NCBI RefSeq assembly: GCF_003628535.1
Contig: NZ_RBCI01000002.1
Span: 434,001 to 498,000 of the forward strand
Direction: 5' to 3'
Source of the DNA: Flavisolibacter nicotianae
GTDB taxonomy: Bacteria; Bacteroidota; Bacteroidia; Chitinophagales; Chitinophagaceae
Length of the DNA stretch: 64,000 bases
Made by a program: the position numbers and the translations under genes. Below, in pieces: positions 8,349 to 17,200 of the stretch; position 1 is the first letter of the stretch, and each line of letters opens with the position of its first letter. The notes below the pieces were generated by a model that saw nothing but the letters and a program-made list of their open reading frames with translations, was not told the DNA's origin and ran no database searches.

Positions 8349-8988
8349 CCTCCTCAACGCCGGCAAACGCTACAACCGCGAATGGATCTACCGGGGGGTT
8401 ACACTGGAATTTTCATCCGGTAGCGCCTATGCCATCACCGGGCCGAACGGTTCGGGTAAATCCACCCTGCTCCAGGCGGTCGGCGGCATGCTGCAGCTGA
8501 GCGAAGGCAGTTTGCAATATGCAACCGGCAACGGGCCATTGGCAAATGAAGACGTGTACAAGGAAATTTCTTTTTGTGCGCCTTACCTCGATGTCATAGA
8601 AGAAATGACCCTGCTGGAGTTCCTCCATTTTCACAACCAGTTCAAGCCATTTTTGGAGTCGTTTACCGCAAAAAAAATCAGTGAAGAAATTGGTTTGGAA
8701 GCAGCGGCCGGCAAGCAGATCCGATACTATTCGTCGGGCATGAAGCAACGTGTAAAACTGGCGCAGGCGATCTTTTCGGACACGGCCATTGTTTTGCTCG
8801 ACGAGCCGTGCAGCAATCTTGACAGCAAAGGCATTCACCTGTATCACTCCCTCATTGCTACCTATTGCAAAGACCGCCTGGTGCTGGTGTGTTCGAACGA
8901 CGAAGTGGAATACAGCTTTTGCAACGAAGTGATTTCCATTACGGACTTTAAAAATCACACGATTTCTTCTCGTCGTGGTATTCAATAA
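8338..8988 (+). CDS. ABC transporter ATP-binding protein
   Basis: Single nucleotide-binding subunit of 216 residues. Walker A GPNGSGKST is at 35-43, the signature is YYSSGMKQR and Walker B is AIVLLDEPCSNLD. The short form and sequence resemble CcmA-like or small export-type ATPases. No permease gene is next to it, so its membrane partner must be elsewhere. It overlaps lpxA by 11 nt, which places it in the lipid A operon and may hint at envelope lipid work, but that link is only by position. Its 3' end overlaps the antisense marR gene by 41 bp. Confidence 0.9.
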   Translation: MKINLLNAGKRYNREWIYRGVTLEFSSGSAYAITGPNGSGKSTLLQAVGGMLQLSEGSLQYATGNGPLANEDVYKEISFCAPYLDVIEEMTLLEFLHFHNQFKPFLESFTAKKISEEIGLEAAAGKQIRYYSSGMKQRVKLAQAIFSDTAIVLLDEPCSNLDSKGIHLYHSLIATYCKDRLVLVCSNDEVEYSFCNEVISITDFKNHTISSRRGIQ

Positions 8989-9436
8989 GCTTGTTCAGCA
9001 TTTCTTTAAACTGAGCAAGACCCTTTTTCCCCAAAACCTGTTCGTATTCTTTTTCCAGCGACAGCACCCTTTCCTTGGCGGAAAGAACCAGTTTTTTCCC
9101 CTTGGGTGTCAGGTAAATGATGGAGCTGCGCTTGTCCTTGCCATCCGGTTCGGTGGCGATGTAATGGGCTTCCGCCAGTTCTTTCACCACTTTGCTCATG
9201 GCCTGTTTGGTCACCCGGGCTTTTTTGGCCAGTTCATTGTTGGTAATTCCTTCGGGATGGATGTTCATGATCAGCGGCATGTAGCCCATTTTGAAATCGG
9301 CATAGCCGTGTTCACAAAACTCCGACATGGCCCAGGCATCAAAATGGCGTTTGATATGACTAATGAGCTTGCCGACGCTTTGGTTTTTCTGGTGGTGAAA
9401 TTCCAGCAGCCGCTTGTCTGTCTCCTTTTGGTTCAT
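8948..9436 (-). CDS. MarR family transcriptional regulator
   Basis: Winged-helix dimeric regulator of 162 residues. The recognition region is ITNNELAKKARVTKQAMSKVVKEL, followed by the wing KDKRSSIIYLTPKGKKLV. Its ATG at 9436 is preceded by a promoter box after only 4 nt, which supports this start over a longer reading from 9523 that would run through the operators. It faces the EmrA-EmrB-TolC operon, and two palindromes in the shared intergenic region are likely its operators, so it probably represses both itself and the pump. Confidence 0.92.
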   Translation of the reverse strand: MNQKETDKRLLEFHHQKNQSVGKLISHIKRHFDAWAMSEFCEHGYADFKMGYMPLIMNIHPEGITNNELAKKARVTKQAMSKVVKELAEAHYIATEPDGKDKRSSIIYLTPKGKKLVLSAKERVLSLEKEYEQVLGKKGLAQFKEMLNKLIEYHDEKKSCDF

Positions 9437-9440
9437 GCGG

Positions 9441-9448
9441 CAAAGATA
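9441..9448 (-). promoter_or_regulatory. marR promoter box TATCTTTG
   Basis: On the minus strand TATCTTTG is followed by CCGC and ATG. A TTG inside operator 1 lies 17 nt upstream and fits the -33 position. Confidence 0.7.
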
Positions 9449-9460
9449 GGAAAAAGAAAA

Positions 9461-9481
9461 ATAGTCAACTAGTTTGACTAT
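9461..9481. promoter_or_regulatory. Palindromic operator 1 (ATAGTCAA-N5-TTGACTAT)
   Basis: Perfect inverted repeat with 8-bp arms around CTAGT. It covers the -33 elements of both divergent promoters (marR and emrA), an ideal site for repression by the MarR protein. Confidence 0.75.
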
Positions 9482-9483
9482 AT

Positions 9484-9500
9484 AGTAAACTTGGTTTACT
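9484..9500. promoter_or_regulatory. Palindromic operator 2 (AGTAAAC-N3-GTTTACT)
   Basis: Perfect inverted repeat with 7-bp arms. It begins 3 nt after operator 1 and overlaps the emrA -7 box. The half sites AGTAAAC and AGTCAA are related. Confidence 0.7.
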
Positions 9501-9504
9501 TTTG
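9497..9504 (+). promoter_or_regulatory. emrA promoter box TACTTTTG
   Basis: Exact TAnnTTTG with TTTG at 9473-9476 twenty nt upstream. The leader before the ATG at 9523 is 18 nt. Confidence 0.75.
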
Positions 9505-9522
9505 CCCTCCAATTCGAGAACA

Positions 9523-10572
9523 ATGGAAAAAGTTACAGTTGAAACAGAACGCAGGCGGATCAAGCCCATTTATATCATCCTTCCGCTGGTGCTGCTCATC
9601 GGCGGGTTTTTCGGGTATAAAAAGATCCGGCATGCCACGATGTATGAGAGCACGGACAATGCACAGATCGAAAGCAACGCCGTGCCGGTGATCAGCCGGG
9701 TGGCCGGCTATATCGACAGTGTTGCGGTGAGTGATTATGCCGAAGTAAAACCGGGACAGTTGGTGGTGAAGCTGGACGACAGGGAGTACCAGATCGCCGT
9801 GTCGCAGGCCCAGGCCGACCTGGCCCAGGCCCAGGCCGATCTTGCAACGGCAAGGGCGGCCCTCTCAACAGTCGGTTCATCCGAAAACGTGGCTTCGGCC
9901 AATGCCGACGTGCTGCGCACACGACTGCGGAAGGCCGAACAGGATCTTGGCCGCGACGAAGCCCTGTTTGCCGATGGTGCCATAACCCGCAAGCAACTTG
10001 ATGACAGTCGTTCCAACGTGGAAACAGCCCGCAAGCAACTGGTAGCCGGCAACCAACAGACCGTGCAGGCATCTGTGCAGGGCAATACTGCCAATGCACA
10101 AATCCAGAAAGCGCAGGCCCTGATTGAAACAAGAAAAGCCGCGCTGGAAAAAGCCAAACTGCAACTGACCTATGTGGAGATCTATGCGCCTGCCGGGGGC
10201 CGGATCGGCAAGACCAACCTGCAGCCGGGACAGTTTATTCAGCCCGGCCAGCCCCTGTTCACGGTCGTGAACAGCGAGCAGTTCTGGGTGGTGGCCAACT
10301 TTAAAGAAACGCAGCTGAAAAGCCTGAAACTGGGACAGCCCGTTGAAATGACCATTGCAGGTTATCCCGACCGGAAGCTGACCGGTAAGATCACATCCTT
10401 CAGCGAGGCAACCGGTGCCAAATTTTCACTTCTTCCTCCCGACAATGCGTCGGGCAACTATATCAAAGTAACCCAGCGTGTGCCGGTGCGGATCGATATC
10501 GATAACGTGGCGCAGGTAAAGGATATCCTGAAGGCAGGACTGAGCGTGGACCTGGACGTGAAAGTGAAATGA
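9523..10572 (+). CDS. emrA: HlyD/EmrA-type efflux membrane fusion protein
   Basis: Periplasmic adaptor (349 residues) linking an inner membrane pump to an outer membrane channel. A single N-terminal membrane helix (IKPIYIILPLVLLIGGFFGY) is followed by a biotinyl-lipoyl half motif (NAVPVISRVAGYIDSVAVSD), a long alpha-helical hairpin rich in Ala/Gln (about residues 95-205), the second lipoyl half (YVEIYAPAGGRIGKTNLQPG) and a beta-barrel. I use the ATG at 9523; an in-frame TTG at 9502 lies inside the promoter box. First gene of the MarR-controlled pump operon. Confidence 0.93.
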   Translation: MEKVTVETERRRIKPIYIILPLVLLIGGFFGYKKIRHATMYESTDNAQIESNAVPVISRVAGYIDSVAVSDYAEVKPGQLVVKLDDREYQIAVSQAQADLAQAQADLATARAALSTVGSSENVASANADVLRTRLRKAEQDLGRDEALFADGAITRKQLDDSRSNVETARKQLVAGNQQTVQASVQGNTANAQIQKAQALIETRKAALEKAKLQLTYVEIYAPAGGRIGKTNLQPGQFIQPGQPLFTVVNSEQFWVVANFKETQLKSLKLGQPVEMTIAGYPDRKLTGKITSFSEATGAKFSLLPPDNASGNYIKVTQRVPVRIDIDNVAQVKDILKAGLSVDLDVKVK

Positions 10573-10643
10573 TGCGTAATGAGTGATCGGTTGTCCAACG
10601 CGGCCGTGCACTCGCAAACTTGTGAACGCGTAAACTTTTTTTG

Positions 10644-12254
10644 ATGCAAGCAGCAGCATTACATCCACCCGCAGTGAAAACGCCGAAAGGGTTTGCACGG
10701 TTTATTATCGTGCTGACAACGGTGACGGCGGCGGTGATGGAGTTGATCGATACATCGATTGTAAACGTGGGGTTGAACCAGATTGCGGGCAGCCTGGGTG
10801 TAACCATTGAGGATATCAGTTGGGTGATCACGGCCTATGCCATTGCCAACGTGATCATCATCCCGCTGACAGGTTTCCTGGCCGAATACTTTGGCCGCAA
10901 AACCTATTACATCGTTTCGATGATCCTGTTTACCATTGCTTCGTACCTATGTGCGGAATCAAGCTCGCTGGTAGAACTGGTCATCTGGCGCTTTGTGCAG
11001 GGGGTGGGCGGCGGTGCCTTGCTCTCTACGTCGCAGGCCATTTTGTTCGATGCTTTCGAGCCCAAAGACCGGCCGATGGCTTCGGGCCTGTTTGGGATGG
11101 GATTGATCCTGGGCCCCACGCTGGGTCCTACACTCGGCGGCTATATCATCGAAAATTATAGCTGGCCGCTCATCTTCACCATCAACATTCCCATCGGCAT
11201 TATCGCGACTCTTTTGTCGTTAAGCTTTATTGGGAAAAAAGAAGGCGAGGGGAAGAAGAAAGACCAGATCAAGATCGACTATACCGGTATCGCCCTGCTG
11301 ATGGTGGGCATCGGGTGTTTGCAGTACGTATTGGAAAGAGGCGAAGCGGAAGACTGGTTCAACAGCCATTTGATCCAGGTTCTTTCGGCCCTGGCCTTGT
11401 TTGGCCTGGCGGGATTTATCTGGCGCGAACTGGTGGTCAAGCACCCGGCCGTTGACCTGCACGTATTGAAGAACCGCAACCTGGCCTTTACCACCATCTT
11501 CACCTTCGTGATCGGGTTGGGACTGTTTACGTCCGTCTTTGTTTATCCCGTTATGGCGCAACGCATCATGGGCTGGACGCCGTACGAAACGGGCCTGTCG
11601 CTGTTGCCGCCAACATTAATCGGCGTGGTGATGATGCCGGTGATTGGCCGCCTGATGGCGAAAGGGGTTTCGCCACTACCCTTTGTGATCATTGGATTCC
11701 TGCTCTTTGCCGCCTACGGTTTTTTAAGCGGCGGTGTAACGCCGGAAGCCAACAGGTGGGATTTTTTCTTCCCGCTGATTCTTCGTGCACTGGGCCTTTC
11801 GTTGGTGAACATTCCGCTGATCAACCAGGCGGTTGCCGGGCTGAAACCCAAAGAATATGCGTCGGGCATTGCCCTCAACAACATGATCCGGCAACTGGGC
11901 GGCGCCTTTGGGATCGCCATGGCCAACAACTACATTGCCCACCAGTACATGCAGCACCGCACCGACCTGCTGAGCAGCAATATCGTTGCCAACAACCCGG
12001 TCTATAACCAGTATGCAACGTCTGCCACACAAATGCTGGCATCGAAAACGGGCAATGCGTACGGCGCATCGCAACAGGCGTTAAAGCTGCTGGATCTGCG
12101 TATCGACAAGCAGGCGTATTTCCTGTCCTACCTGGACACGTTTCACATGATCGCCATCTTCTTTGTGGCCGTGTTGCCGCTGGTCGCGTTTTTGCGAACG
12201 AAAAAGAATGCAAATGCCAAAGAAGCCATGAAAGCGGCCGCGGAGGCACATTAG
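10644..12254 (+). CDS. emrB: DHA2 family (EmrB-type) multidrug MFS transporter
   Basis: Proton-driven drug exporter of the 14-helix DHA2 group, 536 residues. Typical features include LIDTSIVNVGLNQIAGSLG in helix 1, the motif A region AEYFGRKTYYI, and the motif C-like GLILGPTLGPTLGGYI of antiporters in helix 5. A cytosolic loop KKEGEGKKKDQIKIDYTG separates the two halves. ATG at 10644 is preferred to the adjacent TTG. With EmrA before it and TolC after it, this forms a complete tripartite pump. Confidence 0.94.
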   Translation: MQAAALHPPAVKTPKGFARFIIVLTTVTAAVMELIDTSIVNVGLNQIAGSLGVTIEDISWVITAYAIANVIIIPLTGFLAEYFGRKTYYIVSMILFTIASYLCAESSSLVELVIWRFVQGVGGGALLSTSQAILFDAFEPKDRPMASGLFGMGLILGPTLGPTLGGYIIENYSWPLIFTINIPIGIIATLLSLSFIGKKEGEGKKKDQIKIDYTGIALLMVGIGCLQYVLERGEAEDWFNSHLIQVLSALALFGLAGFIWRELVVKHPAVDLHVLKNRNLAFTTIFTFVIGLGLFTSVFVYPVMAQRIMGWTPYETGLSLLPPTLIGVVMMPVIGRLMAKGVSPLPFVIIGFLLFAAYGFLSGGVTPEANRWDFFFPLILRALGLSLVNIPLINQAVAGLKPKEYASGIALNNMIRQLGGAFGIAMANNYIAHQYMQHRTDLLSSNIVANNPVYNQYATSATQMLASKTGNAYGASQQALKLLDLRIDKQAYFLSYLDTFHMIAIFFVAVLPLVAFLRTKKNANAKEAMKAAAEAH

Positions 12255-12326
12255 TATAAATGACGGATGATGGATGACAGGCGTGCGTCAGCGCAGCTTC
12301 ATCCACAATAAAACAGTAGAAGTGTT

Positions 12327-13622
12327 ATGAAAAAAATGAGTCTGAATATTTTGCTGGTAGGCCTTGTCGGCACTGCGCTGGCCCAGCAGACCAATGGCGA
12401 ATTGAAAGGATTGATCAACCAGTCGTTTGGTTATTTTCCCCGCTTCCAGGAGTTGCAGCAGGGGGTGCAGGTGGCCGAGCAGAGAGCGGAACTGGCGGGT
12501 CTCGCCACCAAACCAACCGTGAGTGCCAGCGGCAGTTACACCTACGTGGCGCCGGTACCCAACATACCTTTCCCCGATGGAAGCGGCGGCACAAAAAACT
12601 TTAAGCTGCAGCCCAACCATAACGTCAATACCGGTGTTTCCATCCTGGAACCCCTGTATGATTTTGGCCGGACGCGGCTGGCGATTGAGCGGGCACGGCT
12701 CGATGTTCAGCAGGCCAAGAACAATGTTGAATACAACAAATCGCAACTGGCCGCCCAGGTCGCCAATGTATATTATACCATCATTTACCTGCAGCGTGCC
12801 ATCGACATCCAGGATTCGGTGATCGGCGTTTTGCAGGTGAACAAGCAGGTGATTGAAGACAAATACAAGAGCGGTGACGCGTTGAAGATGGACGTGCTCA
12901 CCATGCAGAATAACATTGACATTGAACAAAACCGGAAAGCCGACCTGCAAAACCAGTTGCAAAAGCAATACAACCTGCTGCAGTTTGCAACCGGGCAGGC
13001 CTTGAATCCTTCGGCCCGCAATTTTGATTTTTCTGTCGGAACGGTTGATTCTGCCGGTGCCTTGCAAACGGCACAAACCAGCAACGTCGAGTTCCAGATG
13101 GCGCAGCAACGCATCCGCCAGGCCGAAGCCGATGTGGCCATCAGCCAGCTGGCCAACAAGCCAAGCATTAACCTGAATGGAACAACCGGTTTCCGCAACG
13201 GTTTCCAGCCGGATATCGGGCAGTTCAAATTCAACTATGCGCTGGGTGTAGGTGTCAACGTTCCGCTGTTCAATGGCGGCCGTGATAAAAAACAAACCCA
13301 GATCGCCCAAAGCATCGTAAAGCAAAACCAGTTGGCCGTGGAAAGCCTCAACAATCAGTACAGCCGCGACATTAAGCAGGCACTGACCGACGTGCAAACC
13401 AACCAGGAACGGCTGCGCACAACGGCCGAACAGGTTTCCATTGCAAAAGAAGCATTGCGTGTAGCGCAATCGAGATACAAGAATGGCATCAGTACAAACG
13501 TGGAATTGCTCAATGCCAATACCAACCTCCAGCGGGTGGAATTAGCGCAGGTACAGTACGAGTACCAGATGACCCTGGCACAGATTGAACTGGCAAGATT
13601 GATGGGAGTGAAGTATTGGTAA
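12327..13622 (+). CDS. TolC family outer membrane efflux protein
   Basis: Trimeric outer membrane channel subunit, 431 residues. A signal peptide (MSLNILLVGLVGTALAQ) is followed by two internally similar halves rich in long coiled-coil helices, each ending in the typical motif of the OEP fold (VGVNVPLFNGGRDKKQTQIAQ in the second half, VSILEPLYDFGRTRLAIERA in the first). It is the last gene of the MarR-linked export operon; a terminator follows 90 nt behind. Confidence 0.93.
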   Translation: MKKMSLNILLVGLVGTALAQQTNGELKGLINQSFGYFPRFQELQQGVQVAEQRAELAGLATKPTVSASGSYTYVAPVPNIPFPDGSGGTKNFKLQPNHNVNTGVSILEPLYDFGRTRLAIERARLDVQQAKNNVEYNKSQLAAQVANVYYTIIYLQRAIDIQDSVIGVLQVNKQVIEDKYKSGDALKMDVLTMQNNIDIEQNRKADLQNQLQKQYNLLQFATGQALNPSARNFDFSVGTVDSAGALQTAQTSNVEFQMAQQRIRQAEADVAISQLANKPSINLNGTTGFRNGFQPDIGQFKFNYALGVGVNVPLFNGGRDKKQTQIAQSIVKQNQLAVESLNNQYSRDIKQALTDVQTNQERLRTTAEQVSIAKEALRVAQSRYKNGISTNVELLNANTNLQRVELAQVQYEYQMTLAQIELARLMGVKYW

Positions 13623-13998
13623 GACGGCTTCCTCGATCCCTCAAAGGCCTCCCCGCCCTCCAAAGGAGGGAGTGGCCCGGCACAGACCCTTGCTTATGCA
13701 CGGTACTTCAAAGCCTCCATCATACTTTAAGGTGGAGGCTTTTTACTGCCGTTTGGCGTCCTTGAAAACCGCATTTTCTTTGCCCCGGCGGGGCATCCTG
13801 TTAATAGAAAAAAGAATTCGAAGAGAGAACGAAGCTCCGTAGGAGCAATGTATTTTTTATGGTACCAGCAACAGAATAACCATGAAGCTTCTGTTGCGTC
13901 GCACACGTGTACGTTCCCAACAATGTTGAGCAAGAAACCATTCTCCGTAGGCGAGCTTACGCAGCTGGGCCACTTCCCCTTTGGGGACCGAGGGGGCC
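13623..13998. other. Non-coding region with palindromic repeats
   Basis: No convincing gene. It holds the terminator at 13711-13745, then TGCCCCGGCGGGGCA (13781-13795) and GCTCCGTAGGAGC (13834-13846), two perfect short palindromes about 40 nt apart. They look like one copy of an interspersed palindromic repeat; no second copy was found in this window. Confidence 0.5.
13711..13745 (+). terminator. Terminator behind the EmrAB-TolC operon
   Basis: AGCCTCCA (13712-13719) pairs with TGGAGGCT (13733-13740), followed by TTTT. Confidence 0.8.
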
Positions 13999-14304
13999 TC
14001 ACCACCGCTCTTCTTCCGACGTTTCGTCCGATGAGCGGAACCGTTCTTTCGTGGCCCGTTTTTCCAACTGCCGCCGGATCAGCAGATCGGCGAGCAGGCT
14101 GCCCGCGTCTTCGGTGGGGTTTTCCTGCAACACGGCTTTGACGTTTTTTTCCGGCACATCTACGCGGTAGAGCAATTGCACCAGCGCCGCAAAATCGTGG
14201 AGCACCAGTTCGTTGAGGTAAACAGCCAGTTGTTTTTTCACCGATTCCCGTTCGCCGACAGTAAGATTTGTATTGAGTTGGGCCAAAAGCGGGAAGACAT
14301 CCAT
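13999..14304 (-). CDS. Conserved-looking hypothetical protein
   Basis: Unrecognised 101-residue soluble protein. It is mostly alpha-helical by composition, with LNTNLTVGERESVKKQLAVYLNELVLHDFAALVQLLYRVDV near the N-terminus and an acidic-basic tail (RRQLEKRATKERF ... ETSEEERW). Coding is supported by a GCAGGG purine-rich site directly ahead of the ATG, a promoter-like TAAATTG on the same strand and a plausible residue composition. It is divergent from the outer membrane protein gene. No function can be assigned. Confidence 0.7.
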   Translation of the reverse strand: MDVFPLLAQLNTNLTVGERESVKKQLAVYLNELVLHDFAALVQLLYRVDVPEKNVKAVLQENPTEDAGSLLADLLIRRQLEKRATKERFRSSDETSEEERW

Positions 14305-14410
14305 CCCTGCAATTTACCTTATCTTGTCCCGATAATCAGCCGCTGATCCTGAAAAATGGCAGACCGCTACGAGAAGGATCGTAAACTTGAAGCTTCAACC
14401 AACTGCACGT

Positions 14411-17200
14411 ATGAAGAAAGCACCCGCACTTTGTGTTCTCCTTCTTTTTGTTGTTTCCGTCGCTTTTGCACAGGGAAGTATTAAAGGAAAACTGCTCGAC
14501 AGTGCCGGCAAAAACCCGTTGGGCCTTGCTACCATTACTGTTTTTAAGGCTGCTGATACGGCCCTCATTACCTATCGTCTCAGCAACCCGGAAGGGGAGT
14601 TTAAGGTACCCGGCCTGCCGCTGAACCTTGCCTGCCGCATCGTGGTGACCTACACAGGTTACGAGGCGTTTCGCAAAGAATTTACGCTGACCGGTGAAGA
14701 GACGCTGGACATGGGAAACATCAAACTGCAGCCCACCGCCAAATCGCTCGACGAAGTGATCGTGGTGGCCGAACGGCCACCCGTAACCGTAAGAAAAGAT
14801 ACCATCGAGTTCAATGCTTCTTCATTTAAAACCCTGCCGACGCACCTGGTGGAAGACCTCCTGCGCAAACTGCCCGGCGTACAGGTGGACAGGGATGGCA
14901 ACATCACGGCCAACGGCAAGCGGGTGAACCGCATTATGGTGGATGGAAAAAGTTTTTTTGGCGACGATCCCAAAATGGCCACCCGCAACCTTCCCGCCAA
15001 CGTGATAGACAAAGTACAGGTAACAGATGACAAGGACGAAATTGCCCGCAACAGCGATGGCGACCTGACCAACGTGGGACAGGTCATCAACCTGACCCTG
15101 AAGAAAGGCGTGAAAAAAGGCTGGTTTGGAAAGCTCTATGGCGGCGCCGGTACCAATGACCGTTATGAACTGGGTGGCATCGCCAACATCTACCGCGATA
15201 CGATGCAATTGAGCCTGTTGGGTTTTAGTAACAACATCAACCGCAGCGGGTTTTCGTTCAAGGAGATCCAGGACATCGGCGGCTTTAACCGCAGTGGATT
15301 CAACTCGGTCATGATCTCCAACCGCAGCGGGCAAACAGGCTTTGCACTCAACGGGATTTCCTTTGGTGGCCTCGACGCCGGCATTGCCCGCACGACAGGT
15401 GGCGGTTTCAACCTGAACCACGCACCCAACAAAAAGAACTCGTTCTTTCTGCAATATTTTTTTGGCAACACCCATAACAATGTGCAACAGCTCACCAATG
15501 TGCAGCAGTTCTTCAACGACACAGCCGTAAACACGCTGACCACTACGGGAAACAACCGTGTTGCCAACACGCACAACCTCGGTGCCGGCGCCAACCTCAA
15601 GCCGGATACGCTGACGGACATTACGTTCCGCTCCGGCTATGCCTATTCGACGAGTGCCGATGCCATCGCCGCGTTGATCAACGTGACCAACAACCTGCTT
15701 GGACAGGTCAGCAGCGGCACCGGTTCGCAGTTCAACAAAACCTACTACAGCAGCTACAATCACAGCCTGACGCTGACGCGGCGATTCAGGGAGAAGAAGG
15801 GACGTACACTCAACCTGAGTCACTTCCTGACCTACACCAGCAACCTGCAACGCTATATTACCGAAGCCGAGAACGACTATTTTTATCCCTTTCCCTACGA
15901 CAGGGATTTTGCGCAACTGCGCCGCCAGGATCTGCCCTCGCTTTCCGCCAACACCAACCTGAATTTCAGCGAGCCGCTTTCCAAAAAGATGACCCTGCGA
16001 TTCAACAACCAGTACAACTACATCAAGGACGAACAGGATATTGCAATTTTCAACCGCGATGGAAATGCGAAGTACGAGTTGCCCGATGACACGCAGGCGA
16101 AAGGGTTTCAGCGTTACCAGCACCGCGTCAATTCTTACCTGGGACTTTCCTACAAGATCAAGCAGGTAACGCTGTCGGCTGGCGTGAACGGCCTGTGGCA
16201 AACCATTCACAACAACTTTACAAAAGTGGTCAGTCCCGTGAACACCACGCTGTTCAACGTACTGCCTTCGTTCCAGTTCAGTTGGAAACAACTGTCGGCA
16301 CAGGTCAACCAAAGCGTGACGGCGCCGTCGGTTTCGAACCTGACACCTGTACCCGACAGCACCAACCCGTTTTATATCCGCTACGGCAATCCTTACCTGA
16401 AGCCGGCGAAGCGCACTTCGTTTTATATAAACAACTTCATCTTCCTGCAAGGCAGCAGCACCAGCTTTAACTTCTTTGCCAACGGCAATTTTACCGACAA
16501 CGACGTGGTGCTGAAAAAAACCGTGGCAGCCAATGGTGTGCAGACAACAATGCCGGTGAATGCCAGCGGTACGGTGAACTTTTATGGCAGCGTCGGTTAC
16601 GGGAAAGAATTCAAAAACAAGCAGAAGTTTATTTTCTCTTTCCGCTTTTCGCCTTACGTCAATTACGACCGGCGCAAGCTGATTGTGAACAACAATGTCA
16701 GCACCGCATCGAGCCTGCAATTTGGACCCAACTTCAATTTGAGCTTCAACTGGAACGACAAGGTGGAGATGCGTCCGATGTACAGCCCCGGCATCAGCCG
16801 CACCACGTATACGGATCCCGGCTTCAAGAGTTTGAGAGCAGTGACGCATTACCTCGAGAACGAATTGATTGTTCGCCTTCCGGCCAAACTGGTATGGGAG
16901 ACGAACGTCGCCTACCGTTACAACAGCGAAGTGGCCCCGGGACTGCCAAAGGAAAACCTGTTGTGGAATGCAGCCGTTACACTGCTGATGCTGAAAGGCG
17001 ACGTGGGCATGTTGAAGCTAAGCGTGTTCGACATCCTAAACCGGAACAACGGCTTCTACCGCTTTACCTCCCAAAATCAAATTACCGATCAACGGACAAA
17101 TGTGTTGCAGCGCTATGGTGCGCTGACCTTTACCTACAATATCCGCAACATGGGTGCACCCAAAAAAGTGGGCGGACGAGACAGGCTGTTCTTTTTTTAG
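14411..17200 (+). CDS. Outer membrane beta-barrel protein with carboxypeptidase-regulatory domain
   Basis: 929-residue outer membrane protein. A signal peptide (KKAPALCVLLLFVVSVAFAQ) precedes a CarboxypepD_reg-like beta sandwich (GSIKGKLLDSAGKNPLGLAT ..., to about residue 95), a TonB plug-like domain (LVEDLLRKLPGVQVDRDGNI, then NRIMVDGKSFFGDDP, DKVQVTDDKDE) and a long C-terminal barrel of the OMP_b-brl_3 type rich in Asn, Tyr and Phe strands. The usual TonB box and SusD partner are not visible, so it is not clearly a SusC-type glycan importer. I start at ATG 14411; an upstream TTG would only add charged residues before the signal. It converges on the TIGR02757 gene with a 4-bp overlap. Confidence 0.9.
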   Translation: MKKAPALCVLLLFVVSVAFAQGSIKGKLLDSAGKNPLGLATITVFKAADTALITYRLSNPEGEFKVPGLPLNLACRIVVTYTGYEAFRKEFTLTGEETLDMGNIKLQPTAKSLDEVIVVAERPPVTVRKDTIEFNASSFKTLPTHLVEDLLRKLPGVQVDRDGNITANGKRVNRIMVDGKSFFGDDPKMATRNLPANVIDKVQVTDDKDEIARNSDGDLTNVGQVINLTLKKGVKKGWFGKLYGGAGTNDRYELGGIANIYRDTMQLSLLGFSNNINRSGFSFKEIQDIGGFNRSGFNSVMISNRSGQTGFALNGISFGGLDAGIARTTGGGFNLNHAPNKKNSFFLQYFFGNTHNNVQQLTNVQQFFNDTAVNTLTTTGNNRVANTHNLGAGANLKPDTLTDITFRSGYAYSTSADAIAALINVTNNLLGQVSSGTGSQFNKTYYSSYNHSLTLTRRFREKKGRTLNLSHFLTYTSNLQRYITEAENDYFYPFPYDRDFAQLRRQDLPSLSANTNLNFSEPLSKKMTLRFNNQYNYIKDEQDIAIFNRDGNAKYELPDDTQAKGFQRYQHRVNSYLGLSYKIKQVTLSAGVNGLWQTIHNNFTKVVSPVNTTLFNVLPSFQFSWKQLSAQVNQSVTAPSVSNLTPVPDSTNPFYIRYGNPYLKPAKRTSFYINNFIFLQGSSTSFNFFANGNFTDNDVVLKKTVAANGVQTTMPVNASGTVNFYGSVGYGKEFKNKQKFIFSFRFSPYVNYDRRKLIVNNNVSTASSLQFGPNFNLSFNWNDKVEMRPMYSPGISRTTYTDPGFKSLRAVTHYLENELIVRLPAKLVWETNVAYRYNSEVAPGLPKENLLWNAAVTLLMLKGDVGMLKLSVFDILNRNNGFYRFTSQNQITDQRTNVLQRYGALTFTYNIRNMGAPKKVGGRDRLFFF

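Noticed and set aside
14822-16849. Minus-strand open frame of 675 codons opposite the outer membrane protein
   Set aside because: Antisense shadow of a well-supported barrel protein; no family motif, no start signals.
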